Origin: Diplonema papillatum
Lineage: Eukaryota; Euglenozoa; Diplonemea; Diplonemida; Diplonemidae
Assembly (NCBI GenBank): GCA_030068145.1
Contig: JAPJBO010000312.1
Span: 62,001 to 126,000 of the forward strand
Direction: 5' to 3'
DNA length: 64,000 nt
Every line of letters begins with the position of its first letter. Within the stretch, counting starts at the first letter, position 1. A model generated the notes under the pieces. It was not told the origin of the DNA, made no database searches, and worked only from the letters and a program-made list of their open reading frames with translations. Of the stretch, positions 54,351 to 64,000 are shown in pieces. The translations under genes and the position numbers were made by a program.

Positions 54351-55285
54351 TCGGCAGCCGTCGCCGCAGGGTTTCTGGACGGTGAAAAAAGGGTCCGCCG
54401 CCGAGGCAAAATACGTGCCATTGAACGACCCCTTCGCACAGTGCTGCCCGGCACAGTGGTGATGAGCAGTGATTTCGGATTTTCACCCAGCGGGTGTGGC
54501 TCGCGGAGCTTCCTATGATCCTATGACAGGCTCGGTGCCCGAAGTCTTCACGCTCGCAAAAATGCATTTTCGTCGAGGTTTGCGTGCATGCGCCTTCCAG
54601 AGAAAGACCCGCCACCGTGTTAACGACGACTTCAACGGCTAGTTTAAGTATGAACAATTCTGCGGGCCTGGCGCCGATTGGGAAATAAGGGTTCCGAATG
54701 ATGCAGACCTGCCAACGAACTGAAGACAGGAGTCGGACTCAGCTACCGAGTACGCGTGGGGGTGATGGGCCGCCACTGGGTCTGCAGTTCACCGTACGTG
54801 CCACTCGCTGCGATATCTGAACTTGCCTCCTTTTTTTCTGCTGCGCCCTCGGTAGTCCTACTTGCTGTGATTGATCCCACCACGTACCTACTTTCTATTT
54901 TCATAAAGTCAGAAAAGTGAGAAGTAACCAAACCTGAGTTGAAGTGATGCCTCGACATGCTTTCGTCGTGGGATTCAATCACTCGATTGGACTCTCGAAG
55001 GACGTAATCAGAGGAAGACATGAAGGTTTAGTGTGCGCAATCTACTGGAAGGTACAACGAATGGAGATGGCGGCCTAGAAGTCTACACACGTTGAAGGTT
55101 CCCGAAGCTGTGGGTTCAATAGCCCACAGATGCGGATGATTCTTTGATCTTCCCACAAATGGCATGCTCGAAGAGTACTGCTTCGGACGACGTTCGATTT
55201 TTTAATTTGCCCCACACGATTCCCTGGGCAACGCTCCAAACCTGTCAGACTTCTCGTACCCTCCGGATTGCTTACCAATGAACCT
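54351..55285. other. 3' flank and intergenic; nothing recognised
   Basis: No repeat family or gene was matched. A minus-strand frame of 92 codons at 54743-55021 is open but unrecognised. Confidence 0.35.
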
Positions 55286-55340
55286 GCGCCTTGTCGTATG
55301 ACAAGCACATACTCGTCATATGTACTTGTCACAATTATGT
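55286..55340. repeat. Fragment of the palindromic inverted-repeat element
   Basis: CCTTGTCGTATGACAAGCAC, ATACTCGTCATATGTACTTG: diverged units of the TACTTGTCATATGACAAGTA family found at 1396-2961. Confidence 0.6.
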
Positions 55341-55630
55341 ACACTTGAAAAACAGCGTCTTCTACCCCCGATACACCAAGGCAATGCAGTGTCACGCACG
55401 ACTCCGGCATAGGAAAGGGTGCACGCTAGGACGAAGTGGCCGGCTGCAGGACCAAACGGGAGTCGGAAGGGGATCCCCCACTCACGGCATCCCTGATCCG
55501 ACTTAACCGTGGGTGTTCTCGTGGCTGCCAGTTCTGCCTTAGTTTTCCTTTTCCCTTCCATCAAACAAGCAAGTTGCAGCTTCTTTCGACTCTTTTCACT
55601 TTCTTTGCTCTTTCTTTGTTTTGCTTTGAC

Positions 55631-55752
55631 GCGAACATTTCCGGAACAACGAGTTGCGCATGGTACTGAACGAGAAAACGAAGAAGAAACTTTTGTCGTA
55701 TCGGTTTCAGTACCGTTCGTCCGTTAGTTCGTTGCTCCGGAAATGTTCTCGC
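55631..55752. mobile_element. MITE-like element, about 122 bp, with long inverted ends
   Basis: The left end GCGAACATTTCCGGAACAACGA and the right end, read in reverse complement, GCGAGAACATTTCCGGAGCA pair over about 24 bp, and pairing continues inward to GGTACTGAACG / CAGTACCGTTCG. The whole element can fold into one imperfect hairpin. No coding capacity. Confidence 0.7.
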
Positions 55753-56579
55753 TCCTAATATTGCTCGTGAACGCTGCAGTGATCCAACCCCACTCTTTCG
55801 AATGGAGCGAAGCAGGAGATTGCCATAGGAACCGGCCATTAGCGCAAACCCCCGGAACAACAAGGCTGCTCAGTGCGTTGCGCCCGCCGGTCCAGTCGGA
55901 CCCGTTCAGTCCGCCAACGCGGCGGGTGACCGCTATTGGATGCGCCTGAGAGTGTAGGTACACTGGCGCGCAGGTGCTTCCAACAAGCGAGTTTTAACTC
56001 TGAAAATGCTGACTTTACCCGCGGCAACCATGGTTACTGGCGTCTGCCGATACCCGGCGGGTGTCCTCTTTGAGAAGTCACGCCGCCGCCACACCCCTGC
56101 CTTTTTTAGTACTGACAATCTTGCGGGTTTCCGTTATCGAGGGAATCCTAAAGGATCTAAAACGTACGGGGCACTTGGGGGGGTTTGGGCCAATGTGTTG
56201 TGCCAAAAAGACGTAAGCAGCGTGTTTTGGTGGTTGACAAGAATTCCTAACCTGAAAATGAAACAGGTTAAGCACGTGTGGGAAAGCGATCAACCGGCGC
56301 GCACAAACAAAATGAAGCGCCTGTCATCTGGCCTTGCTAACTACTGTTGTGCAGTAAACAGAGCTAGTGGACCCCGGCGTAACCTGGGAAAACCAGGAAT
56401 AGAGCCCCGATAAAAGAAATCCAACTTATCCCCTGATGTAAAGGACCTAAACACGGGAGCTAGTGGCCGTTGTTTGAGCCCGACAGGGTGTGCGGTGCCC
56501 TTTTCTTTTTCAACAAACGCTCCGGAGGTCTTTGCAAACGAATGTTCCCCCCTTCGCGGCGCTTCTGTTACGCCACGGA

Positions 56580-56940
56580 CTTGTCTTACGTGTTACAAGT
56601 ACGATTGACAAGTATTTTGACAAGTTGGTTGTCAGTAAAGGGGGGGGGTCGAAGAATAGCACCTGTGTTATTATTCGATTTGTCGAATACTAAAAAAGTT
56701 CCGGGTAGCCGAGCCGTGGCAGGATCAGATAGTGGTAGCGTTTTTGGACAACCAGACGTGTGTCGAATAGCTGTTATTATTCGACCCCCCCCCCTTTACA
56801 AGTGTGTCCTTGTGATACTTTTCTCAGATACTTGTACTGCCTGAGAAGTACCAACTTGTCATGGTTTGTACTTGTCATTGTACCATTGTACTTGGAGTAC
56901 AACGTACTTGTCGCACGTATGTAAAGTACGTGGTGTAGCT
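56580..56940. mobile_element. Degenerate copy of the palindromic element with a nested MITE
   Basis: ACTTGTCTTACGTGTTACAA, TTGACAAGTATTTTGACAAG on the left and CAACTTGTCATGGTTTGTAC, then GTACTTGTCGCACGTATG and GTACGTGGTG on the right match the arms of 1396-2961. The right terminus CGTGGTG is conserved. No zinc-finger frame is present. Confidence 0.55.
56636..56798. mobile_element. MITE-like element, about 160 bp, with GTAAAGGGGGGGG ends
   Basis: Left GTAAAGGGGGGGGGTCGAAG and right (reverse complement) GTAAAGGGGGGGGGGTCGAA are inverted ends. The inner parts TTATTATTCGA and TCGAATA recur on both sides. It sits inside the degenerate palindromic element, so it inserted later. Confidence 0.65.
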
Positions 56941-57850
56941 TTCGTTGCCCCCTCCCCCGCCGATTCCTATTGAGAGCCCAAGTCTTGTTTAACACTGCGA
57001 AACGGCAAGAACGCGCCACCACACGCCAGAGGCCGCTCTTGGCCTACCATGGTGATGGAAGATGTTGTGCTTCTAACTGTTCCGCGTGAAGATCCACGAA
57101 CCAACCAAGTGCTCCTTTCTGTGCTCCTCACAAAGTGCCACGACGCTACTCGACGGCCAGCAGGTGGGTGCGCCGACGCATTCTGTGAAAACAAATGGAA
57201 CCCGCAGCAACAGCCGGTTTCTCCGCCGAGCACCCCCCCTCTTCATTCGCTCCCACTCTCCGTTTGATCCACCGGCATCCCAGGCCCACGCGTTCGAGAC
57301 CCGTGCTAATCGCCGTAGCATTTCCCGGTTGCAGCTGCATGTTCACTTCCTGGTTGTTGAGCCCAGTAATAGTTTGCGTGTCGTGCTGCGCCCGACGTGC
57401 TGCGGTGTCCTCCACCTGTGCCCCTTATGCCGGGTGCCTCCTGAGCAAATCACGCATTCCTCTAGACTGGGTTTTAGCTTGGAGGCGTTCAGACATAATC
57501 CATCCAGTGGTAGCATCACGGCACTGTCCGATCGAACAACCATAGATACCAGGACTAGAAACGGGAGTCTCGTACACCTGCGTACTGCTGTCGAAATGCC
57601 TTGGCCCGATGCTCTCTCTCCATAGTAGGGAAAGACCAATCTGTCGCACGACGGTCTAAACCCAGCTCACGTCCCAGTTAGGCCTAGCAGACTGGAGCTC
57701 CACGTGATGACATGGTTGCCACGCAATTTTTAAAATGAGACTGGTCTGCATGACCGCAAAAGAAAGCGGCGGGCGACGCAGTTACAGAGGATATGGCGGG
57801 CCAGCGGGTTGTGACACCCCAAGCGTACATCGGCTGCAGGCGTCCGCTGG
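56941..57850. other. Unassigned stretch
   Basis: Frames of 100-180 codons are open (for example 57086-57625, +) but none resembles a known family, and opposite-strand frames are equally open. Nothing is called. Confidence 0.35.
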
Positions 57851-59600
57851 GGCCGGTGCCGGAAAAGGAACCCAAAAAAGGTTCCCGAAGGAAAACGCGA
57901 CCCCCGCCAACATGCCGGGCAAGCATGCGCTAAAGCACTCGGACGACGACCACCGCACGGAATCCGAGTCCGAAGAAGAAGCAGAAGACGCAGCCCGCGA
58001 AGCCGATGGTCCCGCCCAACGGCCCGGCGCCCCTGCGAAGAAGGTCGGCCACAATGAGTTGTCGGTCCTGTTCGACGGGTGCGCAGCGTGGCAGCTGGCG
58101 CTGCCTCCCGGACAAGAGAGCCTGAACCCGTTGCCCAAACACGAACGCACCCAAAAAAAGATACCCCCTCCCGAGAAATGACGCGACCCCCGCCAACATG
58201 CCGGGCAAGCATGCGCTAGCCGTGCCGGACGACGACGAGACGGAGCCCGAGTCCGAAGAAGAAGCGCCTATGCCGCGAAGCCGGCGAACATCACCGCGCC
58301 GCCCGGCGCCCCTGCGAAGAAGGCCACGATGAGTTGTCGGTACTGTTCGACGGGTGCACTCTCATGCAGTGTGGCAGCCGGCGCTGCCTCCCGGAAAAGA
58401 AAGCCCGAACCCGTTGCCCAAACACGAACGCACCCAAAAAAAAAGTTCCCCCTCCCGAAGAATGACGCGACCCCCGCCAACATGCCGGGCAAGCATGCGC
58501 TAGCCGTGCCGGACAACGACGACGACGAGACGGAGCCCGAGTTCGAAGAAGAAGCGCCTCCTAAGAAGAAGCAGACGACGCAACCCGCGAAGCCGGCGGT
58601 CCCCTGCGAAGAAGGCCGGCCACGATGAGTTGTCGGTACTGTTCGACGGGTGCTCTCTCATGGAGTGTGGCAGCCGGCGCTGCCTCCCGGAAAAGAAAGC
58701 CCGAACCCGTTGCCCAAACACGAACGCACCCAAAAAAAGGTTCCCCCTCCCGAAAAATGACGCGACCCCCGCCAACATGCCGGGCAAGCATGCGCTAGCC
58801 GTGCCGGACAACGACGACGACGAGACGGAGCCCGAGTCCGAAGAAGAAGCGCCTATCCCGCGAAGCCGGCGGTCCTGCCCAACATCACCGCGCCGCCCGG
58901 CGCCCCTGCGAAGAAGGCCGGCCACGATGAGTTGTCGGTACTGTTCGACGGGTGCGCAGTGTGGCAGCCGGCGCTGCCTCCCGGAAAAGAAAGCCCGAAC
59001 CCGTTGCCCAAACACGAACGCACCCAAAAAAAGATACCCCCTCCCGAGAAATGACGCGACTCCCGCCAACATGCCGGGCAAGCATGCGCTAGCCGTGCCG
59101 GACAACGACGACGACGAGACGGAGCCCGAGTTCGAAGAAGAAGCGCCTCCAAAGAAGAAGCAGACGACGCAACCCGCGAAGCCGGCGGTCCCCTGCGAAG
59201 AAGGCCGGCCACGATGAGTTGTCGGTACTGTTCGACGGGTGCTCTCTTCATGCAGTGTGACAGCCGGCGCTGCCTCCCGGAAAAGAAAGCCCGAACCCGT
59301 TGCCCAAACACGAACGCACCCAAAAAAAAGGTTCCCCCTCCCGAAAAATGACCCGCAACATGCCGGGCAAGCATGCGCTAGCCGTGCCGGACAACGACGA
59401 CGACGAGACGGAGCCCGAGTTCGAAGAAGAAGCGCCTCCAAAGAAGAAGCAGACGACGCATCCCGCGAAGCCGGTGGTCCCCTGCGAAGAAGGCCGGCCA
59501 CGATGAGTTGTCGGTACTGTTCGACGGTTGCTCTCTCATGCAGTGTGGCAGCCGGCGCTCCTCCCGGAAAAGAAAGCACGAACGTACACCAAAGAAACAA
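57850..59600 (+). repeat. Six-copy array of a coding-like unit of 284-295 bp
   Basis: Each unit has an ATG at 57912, 58198, 58482, 58777, 59071 and 59360, opening with MPGKHALAVPD (first copy MPGKHALKHSD), followed by an Asp/Glu-rich stretch, a Lys-rich stretch (PPKKKQTTQPAKP), HDELSVLFDGC and a Lys-rich end (KHERTQKK). Only the first unit keeps one frame from ATG through VGHNELSVLFDGCAAW to a stop (90 codons, 57912-58181). In the others the acidic part and the LFDGC part lie in different frames. The parent gene is unknown. Strong third-position GC and conserved residues suggest it began as a real exon that was then amplified. Confidence 0.75.
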
Positions 59601-59639
59601 CCCGCACTCATATAGCCCTGTCTTGCTCTAACAGGACCC

Positions 59640-60005
59640 ATTTACCAGCGGTCACACGGAGACCCTAAAATCCCGGAATCTCAAGCGAACCGGGACGCGG
59701 TCGTCTTTCGACTTGAGCAGCTCAGCCTTTTCTAAGATTATTTCTTTGTTTGTGCGTGCCGGTTGATCGTTTTCCCACTTGTATTTACTGGAGGTTTAAT
59801 GTCAGCTAATTTCGTGCAAGCGTCGGCAGAAGCGAAACCTACCTAACATTATCCTTCGATTTTGTTTTGGTGTCTCGCAACTGTCGCTTCCCGGAACTGA
59901 CGTAGACCGGGAGCAGAGTACCAGGTGCGGCGCGTGTTCTCCGCTGCATCTCTTGGAACCCGAAGGGTTCTAACTCTGACTGAACCCATTGTGATCCGCT
60001 TCGGC
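59640..60005. other. CCGGA repeat at 59650-59690, then unassigned sequence
   Basis: GGTCACACGGAGACCCTAAA, TCCCGGAATCTCAAGCGAAC is a clear copy of the family. The following 300 bp hold nothing recognised. Confidence 0.5.
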
Positions 60006-60008
60006 GCT

Positions 60009-60920
60009 GACTGCTTTGGAAGAGGGACACTGCTTGGCACTCTCTGCATACCCATTTGCTACGATCTGCTTCAGTGCGGACTGCTTTGGAAGAGGGACAC
60101 TGCTTGGCACTCTCTGCATACCCATTTGCTACAATCTGCTTCAGTGCGGACTGCTGTGGAAGAGGGACACTGCTTGGCACTCTCTGCATACCCATTTGCT
60201 ATGATCTGCTTCAGTGCGGACTGCTTTGGAAGAGGGACTGCTCGCTTCGTGCTGATCTGCCCTACAAGAGACACTGCTTGGCACTCTCTGAATACCCATT
60301 AGCTATGATCTGCTTCAGTGCTGACTGCTTTGGAAGAGGGACTGCTCGCTTCGTGCTGATCTGCCCTATACGAGACACTGCTTGGCACTCTCTGAATGCC
60401 CATTGGCTGATCCGCTTCGGCGCTGACTGCTTTGGAAGAGGGACTGTGCTCAGCTTCGTGCTAACTGCCCTTCAGAGACATGCTTTGCACTCTCTGATAT
60501 ACCCACTGACTGTGAACCGCTTCGGCGCTGACTGCTTTGGAAGAGGGACTGTGCTCAGCTTCGTGCTAACTGCCCTTCAAGAGACATCCTTTGCACTCTC
60601 TGAATATACCCATTGATGTGAACCTGACTGCTTTGGAAGAGGGACTGTGCTCAGCTTCGTGCTAACTGCCCTTCAGAGACATGCTTTGCACTCTCTGATA
60701 TACCCACTGACTGTGAACCGCTTCGGCGCTGACTGCTTGGGAAGAGGGACTGTGCTCAGCTTCGTGCGAACTGCCCTTCAGAGACATGCTTTGCACTCTC
60801 TGATATGCCCACTGACTGTGAATCGCTTCGGCGCTGACTGCTTTGGAAGAGGGACTGTGCTCAGCTTCGTGCTAACTGCCCTTCAAGAGACATGCTTTGC
60901 ACTCTCTGATACCGTCTTCG
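60009..60920 (+). repeat. Tandem array with 70-bp and 104-bp versions of one unit
   Basis: The short unit is CTGCTTTGGAAGAGGGACAC, TGCTTGGCACTCTCTGCATA, CCCATTTGCTACGATCTGCT, TCAGTGCGGA. The long unit has about 34 extra bases (GCTTCGTGCTGATCTGCCCT or GCTTCGTGCTAACTGCCCTT) after GAGGGACTG. Short units come first (about three), then about seven long ones. Open frames through it are artefacts. It abuts the AT-rich left edge of the retroelement that follows. Confidence 0.9.
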
Positions 60921-61093
60921 GAAAAATATTGGATAGGAAAATATTTGGATAGGAATAATATTTGTCGTATAAGATCGAAGATCTTAGAAGATTAATACTA
61001 TTCCGACGAGAACTAACACTTGTACAAAGGTTATTACCCCGTCGCTCTCGAGAAGAACACCGTAATTTTGCCCCTCGCTTGCCTCAAGTAAAG

Positions 61094-61909
61094 ATGCCGA
61101 AAAAGGTCACAGCAGAATATCTGGCAACCCTCAAGCTCGTCGAGTTGCGCGCTATCGCGGCCGAACTCGGGGTCGACGTTAAGGGCCTGCGTTCGAAGGC
61201 CGACGTCGCCGCTCGCATCGTCGAGAAGAAAGACGGCGCCCCGCTAGAGGAGAGTGACGACGAGACAGACGGAGACGAAGATTCGGACGACGCAGCCGGG
61301 CAAGCCGACGATCAGGCAGAGGCAAGGGCGCGCGTTGCGCACGCAGAAGCGAGCCAGGCGCAGGCCCCCCTACCCTTTCACCCTGAGCCGCAGTGGCATA
61401 CGAGACCCCCGTTCTCGGAAGGGGAACTGGCCGACCCCGCTGAGTGGCTCCGTGATCCCTGGCGCGCGTTCGAAGAGGCGAAGCGGACCTGGGGTCCGTC
61501 CACGCTGAGAGCGGCGAGCGCCAAACGCGAGGTGGCGCGTGCGTTTGAAGTCATTCGTCAGCTCGTCCCCGGTATGCGCGACCCCGCCATTCAGGACGTC
61601 ATAGGCGGCCTGATACGCGATGCCATCACAAGGAGATGGAACCCAAGGGCGTTGGCGGCGGCAGAACAGCGGGCGAAGTGGGCGGAGTTCCCGTCCGAGA
61701 TTTCGGAGCTCAAGGACGCCTACGACAAGGAGATGAAGAAGATGCCGTCCCGCTTCCGGTCCAGGGGCGCAGAACACCGTCTACGGCACGGCGGAAAGGG
61801 GTACAGGGGGCACAGCGCGCCCCGCGAGTCGTCGTTTAAGGGCGACGGACGAAAAAACGGAAAGGGCGGAAAAGGCGGATGGAACTCGGGGAGGGGTAAT
61901 CGTTGGTGA
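61094..61909 (+). CDS. Gag-like protein with SAP domain, part of the retroelement
   Basis: 271 codons. Residues about 5-45 read as a SAP domain (LVELRAIAAELGVDVKG then SKADVAARI), a small DNA-binding helix-extended-loop-helix fold. It is followed by an acidic stretch (EESDDETDGDEDSDD), a helical middle and a Gly/Lys/Arg-rich C terminus (GRKNGKGGKGGWNSGRGNRW), as expected of a nucleic-acid-binding structural protein. It takes the gag position of the element. Confidence 0.65.
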   Translation: MPKKVTAEYLATLKLVELRAIAAELGVDVKGLRSKADVAARIVEKKDGAPLEESDDETDGDEDSDDAAGQADDQAEARARVAHAEASQAQAPLPFHPEPQWHTRPPFSEGELADPAEWLRDPWRAFEEAKRTWGPSTLRAASAKREVARAFEVIRQLVPGMRDPAIQDVIGGLIRDAITRRWNPRALAAAEQRAKWAEFPSEISELKDAYDKEMKKMPSRFRSRGAEHRLRHGGKGYRGHSAPRESSFKGDGRKNGKGGKGGWNSGRGNRW

Positions 61910-61922
61910 AGGCTACCCCTTC

Positions 61923-62831
61923 ATGAGCGTCGTTCCACTGGGGCCAAGAAGCCGCAGCACGCGTCCGGGACGACCGCTAAAGACGTTTCGAAACGCGACG
62001 CAAGAGCGGATCACACACGCCCTCCACCGCGTGTACAGCGCCTCCTACGCCGAGGCTACGTGGCGAAACATGGGGTACTCCGCCGCGAAGTGGACGAGGT
62101 TTGTGGTCCAAGCCCGACTCCAGAGCCACCCGCCGGCAGACCAGTTGCTGGCGTTCATCGGGTGGTGCCACGCCGAGGGGCTAAAGCCCACTTCGATACT
62201 CACCGAGGTCGCCAACATCCGCGCGACACTGCGCATGGAAGGCGTTGTCCTCAACGACTATCGGATCACGATGGCTCAGAGAGGCCTCGCGAAGCTGAAA
62301 GCTGGCGTGCCCCGACAGGCGGCGCCGATATCGAAAGACGTGTTGTATCGGACGGTGGACCGGCTGGTCAAGAGCGATCCTCAGGCGGCGGTGATCTTCG
62401 CGGTCGCATGGTTGACAGCGTCGAGAGTCGGAGACGTGAGGAGACAGCGCGTGGGAGCGGTGAAGTGCTCTTCAGACGGCGTGCTCGAGATAGAGTGGAC
62501 GGAGAGGAAGGACTGGCGGAACGTCGGGATCGTGACGCAAGTCTGGTCCGGAAAGCTGCGGCACATGATCACGACGTACCTGTCCCGGAAGCTGCCGGAC
62601 GAAACACTCGGGGGCGACAGGACGACAGCGCAGTACGCAGCACTTCTGCCGAAGGGACTCACGGCTCACTCCATCCGGAGAGGAGCCGCACAACACGCCC
62701 TCACAGCTGCCGATCCCGAGGCTGTCAGGACCCTGACCCTCCACGCCACCCTCAACGGACTCATCCGCTACGCCCCCAGGTGTCACGTGCGGACACAGCT
62801 CGGCGCCTCCCGAGCCCTGACGGAAAATTAA
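61923..62831 (+). CDS. Tyrosine recombinase of the retroelement
   Basis: 302 codons starting 13 bp after the gag-like stop. Residues about 20-130 resemble a core-binding (SAM-like) domain. The catalytic half shows the first Arg box (AWLTASRVGDVRR), the H-x-x-R box (LTAHSIRRGAAQHAL) and a C-terminal tyrosine region (LIRYAPRC). Such recombinases integrate circular cDNA in DIRS-type elements in place of a DDE integrase. The position upstream of the reverse transcriptase differs from DIRS1 and Ngaro, where it follows. Confidence 0.75.
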   Translation: MSVVPLGPRSRSTRPGRPLKTFRNATQERITHALHRVYSASYAEATWRNMGYSAAKWTRFVVQARLQSHPPADQLLAFIGWCHAEGLKPTSILTEVANIRATLRMEGVVLNDYRITMAQRGLAKLKAGVPRQAAPISKDVLYRTVDRLVKSDPQAAVIFAVAWLTASRVGDVRRQRVGAVKCSSDGVLEIEWTERKDWRNVGIVTQVWSGKLRHMITTYLSRKLPDETLGGDRTTAQYAALLPKGLTAHSIRRGAAQHALTAADPEAVRTLTLHATLNGLIRYAPRCHVRTQLGASRALTEN

Positions 62832-62869
62832 AAGGAGATGAACTTGCCTCCTTTCTTCACGATGATGCT

Positions 62870-64000
62870 GCCGTGAAGCCATCGGTGAGCAACGCGGTCC
62901 TGCTATGGGACTCAAACGCGAGCAAGGCGTGTAAGACTCACCCTCCCGCACTTCCGACTGCTAGAATCGCTCAGTCATCACCACCTCTGCTAAATTTTGT
63001 TCGGGCAGATGTTCTAGCGCACAGCGTCGGCGGCCACGCATGGATCGAGGCGTCGAGGTGGATCCGCGACCCGGACTTCTTTTATGCTAACTATCAGCGT
63101 TTCTGGGGGCGACGGCTGCTCGAGCCGCTCTCAAGGCTCCACCCAAACCACGCTGCCGACGTGGCAATGTCGTCGATCACCGGACGAGTGCCGAAGGCCA
63201 CCCCCATCACCGAGATGAGGCTGTTCACCGTCGCGAAGAAAACACCGGACGAGGGGCGCCTCATATGTTGGCCGAAGGCGCTCAACGAGCACGCCACACC
63301 GGACCCCGGACCCCCCACGGTCCTACCCTCAAGGGAAGAGGTGTGGGACACAATACGTGCATCGGTGATGGGCCTCGAGGTGGACGCCGTGAGCTACTTC
63401 CACGCTTTTCCTTTGCACCCGTCCATTTCTCTAGCTTTTGGGATGCGACTTCCGATACATGGGAAGAGGGTCCTCAAAGTGATGCCCATGGGTTGGGACA
63501 AGTCGATGGGTGTCGCGACAAACTTGGCCGATTTGTTAGCGCGAGTGGTTAGGCAGAAATGCCCCGCCGGACGCGTCACTCCCTGGGTGGACAATTTCTT
63601 CCTTTCAGCCCCCGATTCACGCACGATGCTGAGTGTGTGGAAAACTTGGAAAGCGGTGTCCAGTTTTGTTGGCCTGAAGACGAAAGACGAGGAGTATGCT
63701 CCGCGTTCGCGTGTGACGTGGCTGGGACTCGACGTCGATCTCGCCAAGAACCTTCTTCGAGCCCCTTCGAAGGTAGTAAACGCCCTCACGGACGCCGTCG
63801 CCGCGGCGGAGCGCGCTTGCACGTTCAGAGAGGCCTACCGGGTGTTGGGCACGGTAAATTTCCACATGTATTTCTTAGGCATTGATGCGTGGGACTACCC
63901 GACACTGTCTCGTTTCCAGTCGCGCTTCGGCAGGCTCCTAGCTGACCAACCGCGGCTCTGGGACACGGCTTGTCCGATATGGCCTTCCTTTGCTTCGGCG
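62870..64000 (+). CDS. Reverse transcriptase of the retroelement, 5' part
   Basis: An open + strand frame continues to the window end. It shows reverse-transcriptase-like blocks: VDAVSYFHAFPLHPS (palm A region), VMPMGWDKSMGVATNLAD (the helix with small residues before palm C), PWVDNFFL (palm C region) and TWLGLDVDL (palm D/E region). The upstream part also aligns in style to the RT leader of DIRS-like elements. The exact start is not determined. Confidence 0.7.

Larger units (their letters stand above)
60930..64000 (+). mobile_element. Tyrosine-recombinase retroelement (DIRS/Ngaro/PAT group), running off the window
   Basis: Three adjacent + strand reading frames are present: a gag-like protein with an N-terminal SAP domain (61094-61909), a tyrosine recombinase (61923-62831) and the start of a reverse transcriptase (about 62870 to the window end). 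A short direct repeat (TTGGATAGGAAAATATT type) lies at 60930-60965, and may mark the left terminus. The part visible here looks whole, without obvious breaks, so a young insertion is likely. RNase H and the right end lie outside the window. Confidence 0.75.

Noticed and set aside
57086-57625. 179-codon plus-strand frame
   Set aside because: No domain, equally open overlapping frames on both strands, and ordinary composition for non-coding GC-rich DNA.

Overview
The window is nuclear DNA of a single-celled eukaryote. Its genes are split by spliceosomal introns with GT...AG borders, their exons are GC-rich, and almost all other sequence is a mosaic of short dispersed repeats, tandem arrays and mobile-element remains. 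Six host genes could be assembled by matching intron phases, and all lie on the + strand. The lineage is not fixed by the sequence. A Sec3-type exocyst subunit, a mitochondrial Bcs1, an ACAD10/11-type acyl-CoA dehydrogenase and an LRR/coiled-coil/EF-hand protein that I vaguely associate with ciliated protists suggest a free-living protist, possibly an alveolate or another repeat-rich alga or flagellate (low confidence).

Layout. 1-3.0 kb: dispersed repeats and a 1.57-kb DNA element with long terminal inverted repeats around a zinc-finger reading frame. 3.5-7.3 kb: BCS1 (two exons; its intron holds a TTTGC array and a 72-bp array). 7.3-10.5 kb: repeats only. 10.5-19.8 kb: SEC3/EXOC1 in seven exons, including a 21-nt microexon, with an antisense reverse-transcriptase element inside intron 5; tandem echoes of its last exon follow. 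21.3-24.3 kb: acyl-CoA dehydrogenase in four exons, followed by two partial copies of its last exon. 28.6-30.2 kb: cold-shock-domain protein with an RD-rich tail. 31.9-40.4 kb: LRR/coiled-coil/EF-hand protein in nine exons, whose first intron is mostly two satellite arrays. 40.4-51.5 kb: no host gene found; hAT, LINE and SINE remains, tandem arrays and a decayed minus-strand coding stretch. 52.0-54.4 kb: an unrecognised coiled-coil gene preceded by a nearly identical partial copy of its first exon. 55-61 kb: MITE-like hairpins, a six-copy coding-like array and a 70/104-bp array. 61-64 kb: a tyrosine-recombinase retroelement running off the window.

The genes do not form a pathway: they cover respiratory-complex assembly, exocytosis, fatty-acid oxidation, RNA binding and a probable calcium-responsive cytoskeletal or ciliary protein. 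What links them is architecture: same strand, introns loaded with the same few short repeat families (a three-hairpin repeat and a roughly 50-nt CCGGA repeat in particular), and repeated tandem duplication of pieces of exons. Exon borders given here were deduced by hand from splice motifs, phase and remembered family sequences, without transcripts or searches.
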